Source: Anastatus disparis
Lineage: Eukaryota; Arthropoda; Insecta; Hymenoptera; Eupelmidae
Assembly (NCBI GenBank): GCA_017163975.1
Contig: JAFFSR010000004.1
Span: forward strand, 8,680,001-8,744,000
Direction: 5' to 3'
Length of the DNA: 64,000 bases
The stretch's first letter is position 1. Every line of letters starts with the position of its first letter. The position numbers and the translations under genes are program-made. Under the pieces are notes generated by a model. That model saw only the letters and a program-made list of their open reading frames with translations. It made no database searches and was not told the origin of the DNA. Shown here piece after piece: positions 1-13,400 of the stretch.

Positions 1-3000
1 GAAGAACTGATTAGATTGGAATTTACTTGGCCGATCGGCCGATGATCGCTTGAGGTTTTGTATAAAGTTCTTGGGACTTTTTTTTCTATATTTGTGTATA
101 TGAGTTTATAATTCTTTTTTAATTCTTCTTATGACTGCATTATTTTATGCTTATTTGATTATTAATATCGAGATGTGAATGCACTTCACGCTGCTTTTAC
201 CCTAAAAATTTGATTTTCGAATTTCAAATTCTCGTTTTCATGAATAATCTAATATGTCTATTCGAATAGAAAAAAATTAATTTTTTTTATTTTATGCAGG
301 TGTATTACGTTTCCTTTTAACATTTTATCAGATATCAAAAGAAAGTGACAAAATAGAATTCGAAAATTTAAATTGTTATCTTAAGCAGCCGATCAAGTAT
401 ATCCGAAGAATATTTTCAAGATTTAACATTAATATATGCAATAATATGATAGCATCAGTATCAATTGGATGAGAATTTTAAACAAAATACATTTAATTTT
501 AAAAATTTCTTCATAGATTTAAAAAATTAGTTTATTAATTAACAAAAATGCTTGGGCTCCTATCAAAACTTTACACTGAAAAATTTTAGCTATGACATTA
601 TTGATGACTTTAACATATTTTTCCTTTAAATAAAATTTTATTAATTATGACACAATGACAATGGGATTTCCATTCGAATCATTCTTTGTAAAGTTAATCT
701 AAATCTTCATAGATAATTGTTTATCAATAAAATCTTAACTTTCGATATTACAATTTTAGTAAATGATTAAACTGAAAAACATTCTCATTGAAGATAGTAA
801 ATTGATTATTATATATCTTACATATTAAGAAAAAAAAATTATTTATAAAATCAGTAAGGAAACATTGATCCAAACATTTTTTCAAACAAATCGTTTATTA
901 TCTACCTTTATAAAAAAAATTTATTAAAATAATACTCCTTTCTCCTTGTGTTCATTCTAGACCGATAAAACAGTGTTAGAAAAAAATAATGCATAAATAT
1001 GAACAATATTGAGACTTTAATCTTCTTTTAAGAGAGATTAAATCAATATCTCGAGTTCGCTTGGAACAAAAAATAAGTGTAAGTCGTCGCTATGTCTGAT
1101 ATTTGCAAGATTAATATTGCTTTTCTTCCAGTCAACTGATTCATATACTGGATTCGTAATGCTACGTAATAATTTTTTTTAACAATTAATCATTGTTTTA
1201 TTATTTGTTTTTAATTAAAATAATGAGATTCATTTTTAAAAATACGTGTAATTACGTCGTTGTAATTAACCTGATTTTCAAGTGCGACCTTATCTTTAAC
1301 GGAGAAAAAAAGAAAATAGTCATTTGCTAAAAAAATAAATAACTTAAATGTACCATAATACAATGACGCATAAAAAAATTCTAATAAAAACATGCAAAAG
1401 TTTTATAAAAATTAATATAAGAACGTCGATAAAAATCTCTCGCGATCTGAAGAAAAATTTGATACATCATTTGTTCTCATAACTAGAAGCATTTGTACAT
1501 CGATAAACTCCTATCTACGAGTTACATATAATATTCATTGAAAAGCTCAAAACTACGTCGCTCTTATGATTCTCGTATTGTCTTCCATTCGTACTTTATC
1601 TCGTTTCCTGTTAATATTTCTTTTTTTTTTTCTCAATATCTACGTAACGCACTCGCTCTCGGCTTGAATTTATTCTTTTCTAACGATATTATATCTAAGC
1701 TTTATTGTTTAACTGTCATACACTGTAGGTTTAATTGATAATTTTATTTAAATATCCTCTTTGGAGAGAAATTATTGTTTGGATTTTGGTTTTAAGAGTA
1801 TTGATAAATGAAAATCGAATAAGTTTAAACGCACTTGAAAATTTTTAAATAATGTAAGGATCTATTATTTAAAATAATTTCGAGTTCAATTTTTTCTTTA
1901 GCAAACTACTAAAATATGAATTTTCAAAGTTGTAAAACTTTACTTTCCATATTTTTGGTTTTTATATAAAAATTTCTTAGTATTCATCAGCGTGAAAATT
2001 AGAACGTAATTTTCCAAAATTACTTTGAGATTAAACATGGTTCTTAATTTGGATTAAATGAGTATGTTTATTGGTATTTATGTATCGATATTGATTGTGT
2101 TTTTGTTGTTAAAAAATTAAGCGGATTTGATAATGAAAAGGAATATTTTCATGCGATATTCCAAATTTTTGCATAATTAGTTGGCATCACCTTTTGTCAA
2201 CAAAATAAAAAAAAGGAAAAAAAATAATATTACGCGAAAAATTATTAAATAATACTAATCAACAATATTATTCATTATTATCAATGTCACCTGTATCTAT
2301 TTCGCAAAGGAAAAAAATTTTTTTAAATATGCTTCATCCGGTATTGTTGAACGATTAGCGATTTTTTTCAACGAAAACTAGAATGATTTGTGCGTCGATA
2401 AAATTGCGGTTAGCCAAACATTGGCTAAAGGAAATGCCACACATTCTGTTATTCATTGATAAATTAACATCTGTTTGTTCATTCATAAAACTATAACAAA
2501 AATAACACTTAATCTATCCTTCTATTCTAAAGGAAAAACAATTTCATTCGCCCATAATAAATATAAAAGCTTACAATAATAATAATTATTATTAGTGCTA
2601 ATAAGAACATTTGAAAAGCAATAAAATTTAATATCTATTATAAATTTACGTAATCCATCGAAATTAAATTTTCTTTTATCGAGCATCTAATAAGATATAC
2701 AGTTACACAAGTAAAATTAATCCCAGGGCACTTGTAAACTTTATCATTCTGCAAGGTGAAAATACTTTTATCTCAAGGCAAATGATCTAACTATGATATT
2801 ATCTTGACAGCCAAAAGTCGTAATTAATTATCTAGCAATTTTTTATGTTATTAAAGAGAAAAATGTATAGCTAAATATAATTTCCAGTAATTTCTTAATT
2901 TGGATTTTGTCTTTAACGAAATTGTTTTTGTTTGTCCGTGGAGAATTAATTAAAAGTTATGACTCAAATGTAGATTTTATCTTTCAATAAGGAGAAATTT

Positions 3001-4970
3001 ATTAATAGATCATTTTTTTGCAGTATATATTTTATAAAATATTTCAAATCAGACCGATTAAAATCTTGATCATTTTTTATAATCTCGTTAATTTAAATTT
3101 TTTTTACTGTTCTAGAATAAATTTATTTTCTATCAAACAGTTAATTAAAAAATCAAACAAAACAATTTTTTCCCGTAGATCTATTGACATATTTCAAACA
3201 TATTGTAAAATCCACTTAGAAATATTTAACTATTGGTCAAAAAAGAAAAAAAACATTTTTCTGGTCTACAATATTGTTTTCCTAGAATAAAAGAATAAAA
3301 AAACAAAACTTTTTATCGTGGTCTACAATTTTTTTTTAGAATAATAACCATTTCTATTTGAAAATTAATTCGAATGAAAAATAATAAATAATTTTTATTC
3401 ATAAACTAATCCTTAAAAAAATATACTAAATCATGTTCTTACGTAAAATACTGATAACCGTTAAGAAAAACGTCTACGAGTATTAAAATACTTTTACAAT
3501 AGTCACCGCACTTGCAATTATTTTTACTTTTAACAATCGCAGATTAAAAAATCTTATTCAATTGAATTACGTATTAGGAATTACAGACTATAAATAAATT
3601 ATTTTTCATTTTAACAAAAATAATCGTTTAATCACCGAAAAAATTATCTGATTCATGGACTTTGGAACGGGATAGTTGATAGATATTATCGGTATATTGT
3701 TGAAGAATTTAATTTCATGATCGCAGACTCCCATCAGATCTTTTATTTCGCTGGTTTTTTTTAAATTCGATAGTAATTGATTAATCCAAAATCTAAATAT
3801 AATTTTATCTCTATTGATTATTTGATCGATCAAAAGTATTAATTTAATTTCAGTAACTGGTGAATAGAGCACGAAATAATCAAATTTAATGTAAAAAAAT
3901 GCATTCTGTTAAATACATTGAAAAATTTTAACATTATCGGCGATCGCAACTTCTCATTATTAACATTGATTAACTGCATAAACACTGTATATTCTAAAAA
4001 TAAATTTAATCTTCATCGCTTTTGTGTATTGCATCGTTTGTTATCTGTAAACTTCAATTATCTGTCTGGCTATCCTGAAAAAAAAATTAATATTCAATAA
4101 TGATGTATTAAATTTTGGCATTACTTTATATTTCTCTGTTGGATTTTTAATATATCAATTTATTTGTATTGTCAAAAATAAAATAAATTTTTAATAGCTG
4201 TTACAAACCTGTTAAAACTTTTTTTTTTTTAATTACATAGAAATTTAATGAAGATTCAAACAGAAATTTATAAATTTTGTAATATTTTAATTCAGGTATT
4301 CATTAATAGTTTAAGTACAATTTTTTGCTAAATATTTTTATCTGTAATATCTTAAAATTTCAAAAGCTTCTATAAAGATTTTCCGAAAATTCTTGTACAA
4401 ATATCTGCAGTTCGCGTAATATTTTTATACACATTACATAATAAAGTAATCATCTAAAATTGATAAAATATTTTTAAAAATTTATTCAATTTTTTACTAT
4501 AATCTAGAAAGGAACATAGCATAAATCGTATCGCAACATTATGCAATGTAATACAAATTAAACGATTAAAATGAAAAAAAAAACTCCACAATTTTATAAA
4601 TAACAATTATCAATATCCTCTTCAATAGAACCATTGAAAAAAAAGCTATCAAACTATTTTATCAATCGAACGTAATAACGTATCTCAACAGAAAAAATAT
4701 CTCTTCCCCCTATTTATTTTTTCTTGAACTATTATCTCCTACCTCCTCGAAACTATTTGCACCAATACCATCGCGTATTTCAACCAATAATATTAAACTT
4801 GAGTTAAAACTATACAATTTCATAAAAATACGCGAAAGCTTCCCTCTAAACAATACATATACACGCAAAAATGCCTTAAAATTACACGCATACACAGAGC
4901 TTTCGACTTTTCTTTCCTCACCTTACCCCCACCACTACAGCTTCAAATATCTATATATTTTACTTGAACT
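1..4970. other. AT-rich non-coding sequence, no gene seen
   Basis: I see no supported coding exon, RNA gene or clear transposon here. Open frames are short, AT-rich and lack splice-site support. It is probably intron or intergenic DNA upstream of the sprint exons. Drosophila sprint is a large gene, so 5' sprint exons (SH2 part) may lie further left, outside the window. Confidence 0.6.
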
Positions 4971-4989
4971 TAAGTTGGTATTAGTGTAC

Positions 4990-5035
4990 TTTTAGTATAT
5001 CGTTGTCGTAGCGTCGTTTAAGCGCTCAGTACGAT
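4990..5035 (+). promoter_or_regulatory. Candidate core promoter upstream of sprint exons
   Basis: An insect-type initiator TCAGTACG (A at 5028) lies about 30 bases after a TATA-like AGTATAT (about 4994-5000). The flanking 4.98-5.10 kb is richer in GC and CG dinucleotides than its surroundings. The arrangement would suit an internal promoter for a short sprint isoform starting at the exons near 5520 or 5989. Short motifs like these occur by chance, so this is only suggestive. Confidence 0.35.
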
Positions 5036-5519
5036 TCTTCTCACTAAGCGCAACGCATCGAACAAATTGTATTTTCCTCTTTTTTCAAAATACAATAAGA
5101 ATCTTTGCTTCTTTTCTTTCGCGCGCAAATATATATTCGAGTGAAAGTTTTGTTTTACTTTTTCCTTTTTTAATAACTATGAACGATTGATTATTAAAAA
5201 GAACAAGTGAAGTTTCTATAGAATAGATTAAAGACAATAAGAAGATATAACGTTTTATTATTAAGACAGTCTTGAAACAAGTGATTCCAAAAAGGAAAGT
5301 AAAATAAAAATCAAAAATAGTGACGCGCTCCTCTTTTCAAATTTTACCTGCCGATAATATTTTAGTTTTTCTCTAGGGTGTACCTAGAAAGATTAAAAAC
5401 TAGAAAAAAAAAAAAATCTGAATTTTTGTTTCTTTAATTTTTTCTTTTAATCGAGAAAAAAAACGAAGACTTGATATAAAAAAAGTAATTAAAGCGTGTA
5501 ATATTAAAATTCGCCACTT

Positions 5520-5705
5520 ATGAAGGATCTCGATATTTTAAGCCAGTTAGTTGAAAAGCTGGCCTATAAACTGGCTACCGATTCAGGTATAAGACGTGAC
5601 CTGTTGGGCACAAGGTCAACTTTATTAAATCCTAAAACGTCGATGGACCGAGAACTCATCCACCAGCTGCAAAGGTACAAAGCAGCAAGCTTCGTTTGGC
5701 CATAG
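5520..5705 (+). CDS. Candidate alternative first coding exon of sprint
   Basis: An ATG-led open frame of 61 codons starts MKDLDILSQLVEKLAYKL and has codon use richer than the surrounding AT-rich DNA. A possible donor (CAG|GTATAA, exon end 5586) leaves phase 1, which fits the sprint exon at 7302; a second donor (AAG|GTACAA, exon end 5674) leaves phase 2 and does not fit. It could be an alternative amino terminus of sprint or a translated leader. I do not recognise its sequence, and there is no direct support beyond reading frame, phase and position behind the candidate promoter. Confidence 0.3.
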   Translation: MKDLDILSQLVEKLAYKLATDSGIRRDLLGTRSTLLNPKTSMDRELIHQLQRYKAASFVWP

Positions 5706-5988
5706 GAAATATTTTTTCTCTTGACAAAAGACGAGAAAAGCCAAATTTAAGTTTAATCAAAAGAGGAGAGAGACGAGAGAAAAAGACAGATTATAATTTA
5801 ATTATAATTATTCGACGACACCCCAAAAAACAAAATTTCAAGGGGACACCGACAATTATTTTTTTTTTCAATTATTTAAATTTTAGAATTTTTAAAAAGG
5901 AAATAGATATTTTTTATAGAAGTTTAATTAAAATAAAATAAAAAAAGAGGAACGATTTCTCATTAAAAAAAAGCAAAAAAAAATTTTA

Positions 5989-8900
5989 ATGGGGGTTTGT
6001 GGTCACGGTACTTACGTAAGGGTCGACGATCAAAGCATGAAGATGTTAAGCTGCTCATTTGATACGGAATACGCGCGAGTCGAGCGTAAAAAATTTTCCC
6101 TCAAAACAAGAAGATTGTTTCAAAAAATCGGCAAATGGTTTCAAGAGCTCTGTCAAAAATTCCATAGGAAATGTAAGACTCTGTTTCACGGTACAGGTTT
6201 TAATCATTTAATTTCATTTATCACTTTTATTTACTTCATTCTCTCCATTTTAATGTTAAGTTCTTTATCATAGTAAGGATGATGCTTGTGGTTTCTAAAG
6301 ACAAAACTTATTTTTTCAAACAGTATTTTTTGAAATTTAGTAGGAATAATTAGCCTGATGTTTGAGATATACTTTTTCACAATATTACGATTGTTATGAA
6401 GTTTACAACAAGTTTGTTTTGAAAATATTAATAGACGTAATGGTTTGTAATGTTTTGATTTTAGTCGATTGTTTCATATTGAGTAACTTTAAATCATGAA
6501 AAATAGATTTCTCAATCAGTACGAAACTATTTATTTCTTCTTTTGTTAAATTAAAGTTGTTTAACACAAAAATAAAAAGTTTAATAAAATAAAATTTTTT
6601 TTAACGAAATTTGGAGAATTTAATGCAGACGAAAGACATTTTCTACGTGTTGTTTGTCATATTATCTACTTTTTAAATTTTTTTCATCAAGATATCACTA
6701 TTTTTTTATTTTAATTCGTCATTCTTTTATCATAAAGGTAACCATCAGACGAGTGAATGATAAAATTCATAATCATCGCTTACAATATATGAACTGACTG
6801 ATTAATCACAAAATTAAAATATTATCTTCATATTAAATTAATATTAAATAGGGAATAAAAAATTTTTTCATATTTAATTATTTGGTATTTTATATTTATT
6901 GTTGAATATACTAGAAAATAGCTTTTATTTTTATCACATAATATAATGTACTTATTACAAGTTTTATCAATGAAAAAAAAACATTTATTTAAAAAAGTAT
7001 TAAAGATTAAAAATATCTAATGTTCTGACTTCTTTCAAGTGATATCTATGATATTTCAATATGGAATCTTACAAATTTCATTATAAATACGTAGGAAAAA
7101 TATCATAGGAATGAATACTATTCATTCGTATATATTTGTTAATATAAATTTACAATGTTTTATTGTAAAGTTACTATTTGTTCAAGTGTCATTAAAAATT
7201 CCTTCAATAAAATCTAAAAAATCTTAAATTTTCATGTAAAATAGTATCATTTCTTCGATCAGCATAATAAACTAAACATGAAAAAAATTATTTGCTTGCA
7301 GCACCCCCTCGATTACAAGCATTAAGAAATCGCGAAGGCGGAACAGGCGCAGCGATTCGAGCTTACGCATTGCAGTTAGCTGCCGATCGTACAACAACAT
7401 TTTCACAAAACATCGAAAACTTCATACAATGCACGAAAGAAGGGAAGGAAGCTTCACCGCATGTTGTTATTCGCAACATGAGACAGTTCATGTCTGGAAT
7501 GAAGAACTATTTGGTAATTAAAAGTTATAATATTTATTTTCTTTGATAATTAATTCACTGTATATTTTATTTACATTTTATAGAATTTTAGACGTGAAAT
7601 GTTAAAAAATTTAGTTAGTAAATGCTACGTAGCCAAATTTAATTTTTATAGTCAAATTCATAGTAACTGTAATTTAAAGTTGTACTTTAAACTTGAATAA
7701 CTAAACTTGGTTAAGGAATTCTGATCTTTTAAAATTTTAATATTGAAATTTTATCTCTGATTTGCTTATTCGAATTCCATTTTAATTTACATTGAATTTA
7801 AAAGTTTCTAATAAATAAAATGAAAACATAATTAAGATAAACTAAACTGATAACTTAATCAATCATGGTCGTTGAAAATTTTTTAGAAATTTTCATTATT
7901 ACATAAAAAGATATTTAAATAATTGACGTATTTTATTAAAATTTGAATTAATAAGTTTGGTGAAACTTAAAAAAAAGGACAGATAAACCATTAAAAATTC
8001 AATTGACCATAATGAATTTCCAATGAATTTTCAGGTGAAGCATGGCGAGCGAGAGTTTGAAAAAGAAGTTGAGAAAGAACGTCTGAAATTAAAAGCAAAC
8101 GAGTTTCTTAATCTCGACGCGATTCTCGAAGGTGTAATGATAAGTTTAGTTGTAAGGCCATTACGTGAACATGTCTATAGGCTTTTCGTTGAACATTATG
8201 CTGCCAACGGTTCAATACAAACTTTAGTCGATAGCATACAATTAGCTCAGCCAAAACACATACAAGATCTTGGTGTTAGGGTAAGTTTTATTAGTTATTA
8301 AAAATAACAAAGATGGGAAAAAAATGAATTACAATGTATTAAAGTAGATTATTTTTAATCTTTAAGAATAAATTTATTAAATACAATTTTTATTAATTTA
8401 AATTATGTAACAATTTTCAAATTTTTATATCCACAATCATAACAATGACACATTCTTTTATAAAATATCTGTTTATATTTTTTTATGCAGCTTTAATTTC
8501 AAAACTTTCTTATTAATCGATAGATATTAAAACACCTCTAAAGTAATGCAAATTTAGTCAATGGAAAAAAAATTAATTAGAATCCATTTGCTTATCTTAT
8601 ACATTCCATCACATTGTTATTAAAGTAATATTATAGTAAAAGATAAAGATAAATGCTTGGGTAATAATATAAAAATGCTAAACAATAAAAAAAGTCTAAT
8701 CATCATGTTTTATTTTTAAATACAGCCAAAAATCATTCCACCAAGTGAAGCAAGTTTGGATCGCATCTTAAAGTACATCGAACGACTGCAAAAAGCTGAT
8801 TCACCCCTTGAGAAACTTGAACATCTCCTAGCTGCCATATCTGCCATTTTCAATTCGGTAAGTTTTAAACCTGTGAGCTAAATTTATCGTTGGAAGAACA

Positions 8901-11900
8901 TGCAAAAACAAAAATATAAACATGTTCAAAATTTCAGCAGATACGTTATCTTTATTATTTTAGAGTAATGAAACTCGTTTTGTTTGCAAAGGAAAAAAAA
9001 ATAATTTGATCAACTTGATACTATTTGCATTTATCTTATCTAATTTAAAGAATGACGTAAATTAAAAGAATTTTACATTAAAGTTGATAAAATCTATAAA
9101 TTTTTGACTATATACTTATATAATAAAGACAATATTACTAGAAATTTCTATTTTATTGTTATGAAACTTTTTCTTATTCCTATGCACTTGAAATTTTGTA
9201 AAATTAATAAGATACTTAGCTTTAAACTATACAAAACTCATTTAATCGAAACATTATAGTTCAATAAAATTTTGGAAATTGACTCATAAACTATTTTTAA
9301 TTATTTCAAAAACTTTCTAACCATTTAACTTCAAACTTATCAGTACATCTAATGAATTCTTTGAAGTAAACTCAATTATCTAGTTCAATCAACATTTTAA
9401 ACTAATGGATCTTTAATTAGCCAATCGTAACTTTACTTTCACTTGTATTTCTTAAAATTTAATACAAAAAATTTTTAATTTATTATTAATTATCATGAGA
9501 TTATAAAAATTTCTACTTTGTTATATTTAAATTGAAAAAAATAATTAATATTAATAAAAAATAATCGAAAAATAATTAAACATGTATATATAATTTGATA
9601 TTTTCTTCTTAGGTAAAACATGCGAATTCTGGCAGACCAGTGACACTAGGCGCTGATGATTTATTGCCACTTCTTGTATGGGTATTAGTACGGGGTCGTG
9701 TCGTTGATGCTGAAATCGAAGCAGAGTACATGTGGGGTTTATTACATCCATCATTATTAACAGGAGAAGGTGGTTATTATTTAACGACCCTATCGAGTGC
9801 CGTGCACGTATTAAAGACCTTCAAGTCTAGTCAAGGGACCATGTCTACGATAAACGTAAGCGATGATGATCACAGTGATGATCACGATCTTGATGATGAC
9901 ATGGCTATTGATAATCAATCCCAAAACGATTTCTACACTTATTGAAAATTCTGCGAGTTCTTTTTGTTTATTTTTTTTTTCTTATGTAACAATTAAGTAT
10001 CATAAATAAGTAATTATACACACAATTTATAAACAGTATTTTGTGTGAATGGTGTATGTACTTTGAAGTATCTTTTTAAATAAAAAATTTTGAATGTATA
10101 CATACTATATGTAAAAATGTTAATACTGCGCTGGGAAGAATTTTCAATTGTGTAAAAATCAATTGGAGTACGATTGATTGAATTGTTAAACTTACATCCT
10201 TATTTCATTCGTTTGTGAGACTCACTGTATATTTTAAAACCCTGTTGATATGATTTGTATGAAATATGTATAGAAATTGTTGTAACAAATTAAAAAAAAA
10301 CTTTATTTCAATACTGTAAGTTAATCTAATGTACCATTATAGTATCTGTATAGAAGTTTGTATGAAATTAACATGAAAAATACCTTTAAATATTTACAAT
10401 CTTTGAATGGAATAAAAAATTTTTGTTTAGAAAAAAAATATTTTCACTATTGTGAAACAAGATAGTCATAATGTTTATGTTAAGATTGTATGAACTCTTA
10501 TTTAACTATTGCTGTGTACATAAAAATGCCTGTATGGATCCTATTTTCAAATTATGAAAATTTTACACTTGAAAATATTTAAAAAAATGTTTTTATGGTG
10601 ATTTTATATAGATTTCCCTGCTGTTCTTATGCAGAATACTGTAAGGAGTATATAATTTCAGTTTGTGTACTGATTTCTAAACTTATTTCATAAGAATCAA
10701 TAAAAGAGAATAAAAAACCTGTACTGTACAAAATAATAAAATCGTTGGTAAAAAAAAACAAATAAATAAATTAATAAAAAAATTATCAAAACTGCAAAGT
10801 TTTGTCGTATACCATTTGACTTTTTTTATAACATAAGTTCAAATAATTTTATAAATGTCAATTTTATAATTGTGTTCTGTGGTTACTCAATTTTATTATC
10901 ATATACATATTGATGACATTAAAGGGATTTTGCAAGGTTTAAAATATGCAATAATTTGTTAAATAAATTAAATATACTTTCAAATATATCTCATAAATAT
11001 GATATTAAAAATTTCCATTATCCATTTTTTAACTACCCTGGTAGAAAATAAACCATTTTTTGGCCATTTTTGTTGGCCAACGCATGTTAAAATGGCACTT
11101 ATCTAGAAATTTTGGAAACTCTTTGTACAGAATTTCTAGATAAGTGTCATTTTAACATGTGTTAACCAGCAAAAATGGCCAAAAAATGGTTTATTTTCTA
11201 CCAGGGTAATAATACATTATTTAAACGTCTGCAAAATGATGTTTCGATTTAGAAGTAAAACATATATTGATTTGAAATTTATTTCAAAAAGCTTTTAATT
11301 AACTTAACTTTAACTTTAAAAGTATACGAACTAATTAATTTTTTAATCAAATTTTTAATAACTGATTAGAGAATTTAAAAATTTTAAGAGTATAATTTTA
11401 TGTGCCTTGTTTATTTATATTAGAATATTGAATTGAAAATAGTTAAGATTAATGTTTGATTAGTCAGAGTTTAAATTTTCTTTTTTACGTTGTTCAGATT
11501 TAATGTAGAATTTAAGAATTATACCTTGGTGATTTATAGTAAAAATTACTAATTAGTACAAAAATATGGATAAACTAATAATTTATTAATTTAATTAAAC
11601 TAAAAATGATATTTTCTCTAAATTATTAAAAATTATTTTAAAAAGCAAAAACGTTATTATTCCAACACTTTCAATGAATTTATATTCTAATTTAAATAAC
11701 AAAAGCTTGTTTAATAAATAATTAATTTTTAAAAATATTCTAAGGCTCTTAATTTTGTAAGATTAAATATTATAAATAAATTGACGTCACATATACATTT
11801 ATATTAACAATAAATTTTTTTATTAAAGCAGGGATGTGGAACGCCAGATTGTTCATCTGTTCTTCGCGTTCTCGTACCGGATGAGTTACATGGTTCTCTC

Positions 11901-12545
11901 AACACAAGAACATTACCAGTTAGACCGAATATGAACACACGCGATATATGCCGAATTCTCGCCCATAAAATAAGATGCACTAATCCACAGGATTATGGTC
12001 TATTCAAACTGGTACAGGGAGAAGGTAAATTATTTTATTTTTATTAATTTATTCTCTTACATTTCTTTTTTCTTTTCTTAATATTTTCTTTATTCAACAT
12101 TATTAGAATTTTTAAAAATGTTTAAATATATTTTTTTTCATTTATTATTTGAAATGGATTTGCCTATCATAAAATCAACGCAATTAATATAGAATTTTTA
12201 TTTAAAAGAAAAGTTTAATTTATACTTTAAAAATTAAATTAAAAATTTTTTAGTACTCTTTACTTTTGAATAAGTGTTACAAAAAATTAAATCTGCAATA
12301 ATTTAAAAAAAAAAAAATGAATTTTAACTAAAATAATTAATAAGCTTGAAAGAAAAAAGATATTCCTAAGTAAAATAAATAAAATCTAAATAAAATTTTT
12401 ATTTTTCTTTCCAGAAACTCTTCTTGGCGATCACGAGTGCCCGCAAGAGATGTCACATTGTTTGTTCGCTTTCAAACGAATCGACGCTAAAATAGCGTGG
12501 CCAAAAACGACAAACAGCAACAGTGCATTAACATCAGGATCCTGA
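5989..12545 (+). CDS. spri: Protein sprint (RIN-family Rab5 GEF), VPS9 and RA domains, spliced
   Basis: RIN/sprint proteins exchange GDP for GTP on Rab5 through a VPS9 domain and bind Ras through a C-terminal RA domain, acting in endocytosis. Exons read here: 5989-6172 (basic, lysine-rich amino end; weakest), 7302-7513, 8035-8280, 8726-8857, 9613-9855, 11832-12024, 12415-12545. All junctions are GT-AG and phases agree; the sum is 1341 nt, 446 residues plus stop. The VPS9 signature sits in the 9613 exon: GADDLLPLLVWVLVRG followed by GEGGYYLTTLSSAVHVLK. The 11832 exon has the RA-like LRVLVPDELHGSLNTRTLPV and NPQDYGLFKLVQGE. An in-frame stop at 5929 precedes ATG 5989. The SH2 domain of full-length sprint is absent, so this is a short isoform or the 3' part of a longer gene. 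Confidence 0.85.
9856..9945 (+). CDS. spri: Alternative acidic C-terminus of sprint (read-through of an internal donor)
   Basis: The VPS9 exon has a phase-0 donor at 9856 (AAC|GTAAGC) leading to the RA exons. If the donor is not used, the frame stays open for 29 more codons and ends at TGA 9943-9945, giving a 368-residue form without an RA domain. The tail is rich in Asp, Ser and His (SDDDHSDDHDLDDD) and looks coded rather than intronic. Several AATAAA-like signals follow (for example near 10408). Both ends therefore appear usable, giving a Ras-binding and a Ras-blind form. This is inferred from frame and splice signals only. Confidence 0.55.
   Translation, partial: VSDDDHSDDHDLDDDMAIDNQSQNDFYTY
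11036..11206. mobile_element. Palindromic MITE with CCCTGGTAGAAAAT ends, in sprint intron
   Basis: A 171-bp element is almost entirely two inverted arms around a short loop near 11118-11135. It begins CCCTGGTAGAAAATAAACCA and ends with the reverse complement. TA flanks both ends, consistent with a TA target duplication as in Tc1/mariner-type elements. It lies in the intron between the VPS9 and RA exons. A second element with the same terminus is at 53595-53691. It has no coding capacity. Confidence 0.85.
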
Positions 12546-13400
12546 TCGGCAATTTTACCGCGTCGCGTAACGAAAATATTGTCTATAAACCTGTATTAAT
12601 TGTCATTCTTTTTAACTTTTTTAATGTAAGAATTGTATAAGCACTGAAAAATAAATAAAAAGAAAACATTTGTAACGGCATAGTGCGTTTTGCCGCATCT
12701 TCGATATTATAATAATTATTATATAAAAAGACGATATTAAAAAAAAAAAATAACAAAACAAATATGAGAAAAAAATAACAAATATATATATATATAGAAC
12801 GGCCTTTCTTACTTCCTTGAACACTATATATTTTCCAAAAAAGTTTATAGTTAATGTAACAAAAAAAAAAGAAAACTATATATATACCTTTCTTTATCTC
12901 TGCTTTGAAAAATTTTTTCTCTTTTTTAACCGCGTAACGTGTTATAACGTCACGATAACGCGCAATGATCGATTTCGTATTTATAGATGATAAAACAAAC
13001 GCGAATAATTTCTTTTTTTCGTCTTGATATTTTTATTGCATATTCAAGGGTAATATGTCAGTGATAAAGTGCAATAAAAGAAAAGAAAAAAAATTAGTGC
13101 GTTCGAGAAAAAAAAAATGTTTTATATTTACTTCGAGCGCTATTTGTATAAAAAAAAAGATACAATGAATAAAAAAGCTCTTCTATAAAATGCATTTTAA
13201 GATTGTAAAAGTTACGATGTCATTGATACTTATGAAATAAGTTTAATTGTTCTTCAATAACTTAATGATGTACGTGATTTTGTATTTATTGTCGTTTTAT
13301 CATATAAATCAATTAAATAAGTGTGTGCATGTAACTTTTATACCATGACTGTAAGAATGAAACAAATAAATAAATAAACGAATCGAAGATACTAAATGGT
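12546..13400 (+). other. Likely 3' UTR of sprint
   Basis: AT-rich sequence after the sprint stop contains several poly(A)-signal-like AATAAA motifs, including a run near 13362-13378. It also carries a short TA run near 12781-12797. No other gene is seen. The true cleavage site cannot be placed from sequence alone. Confidence 0.45.
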
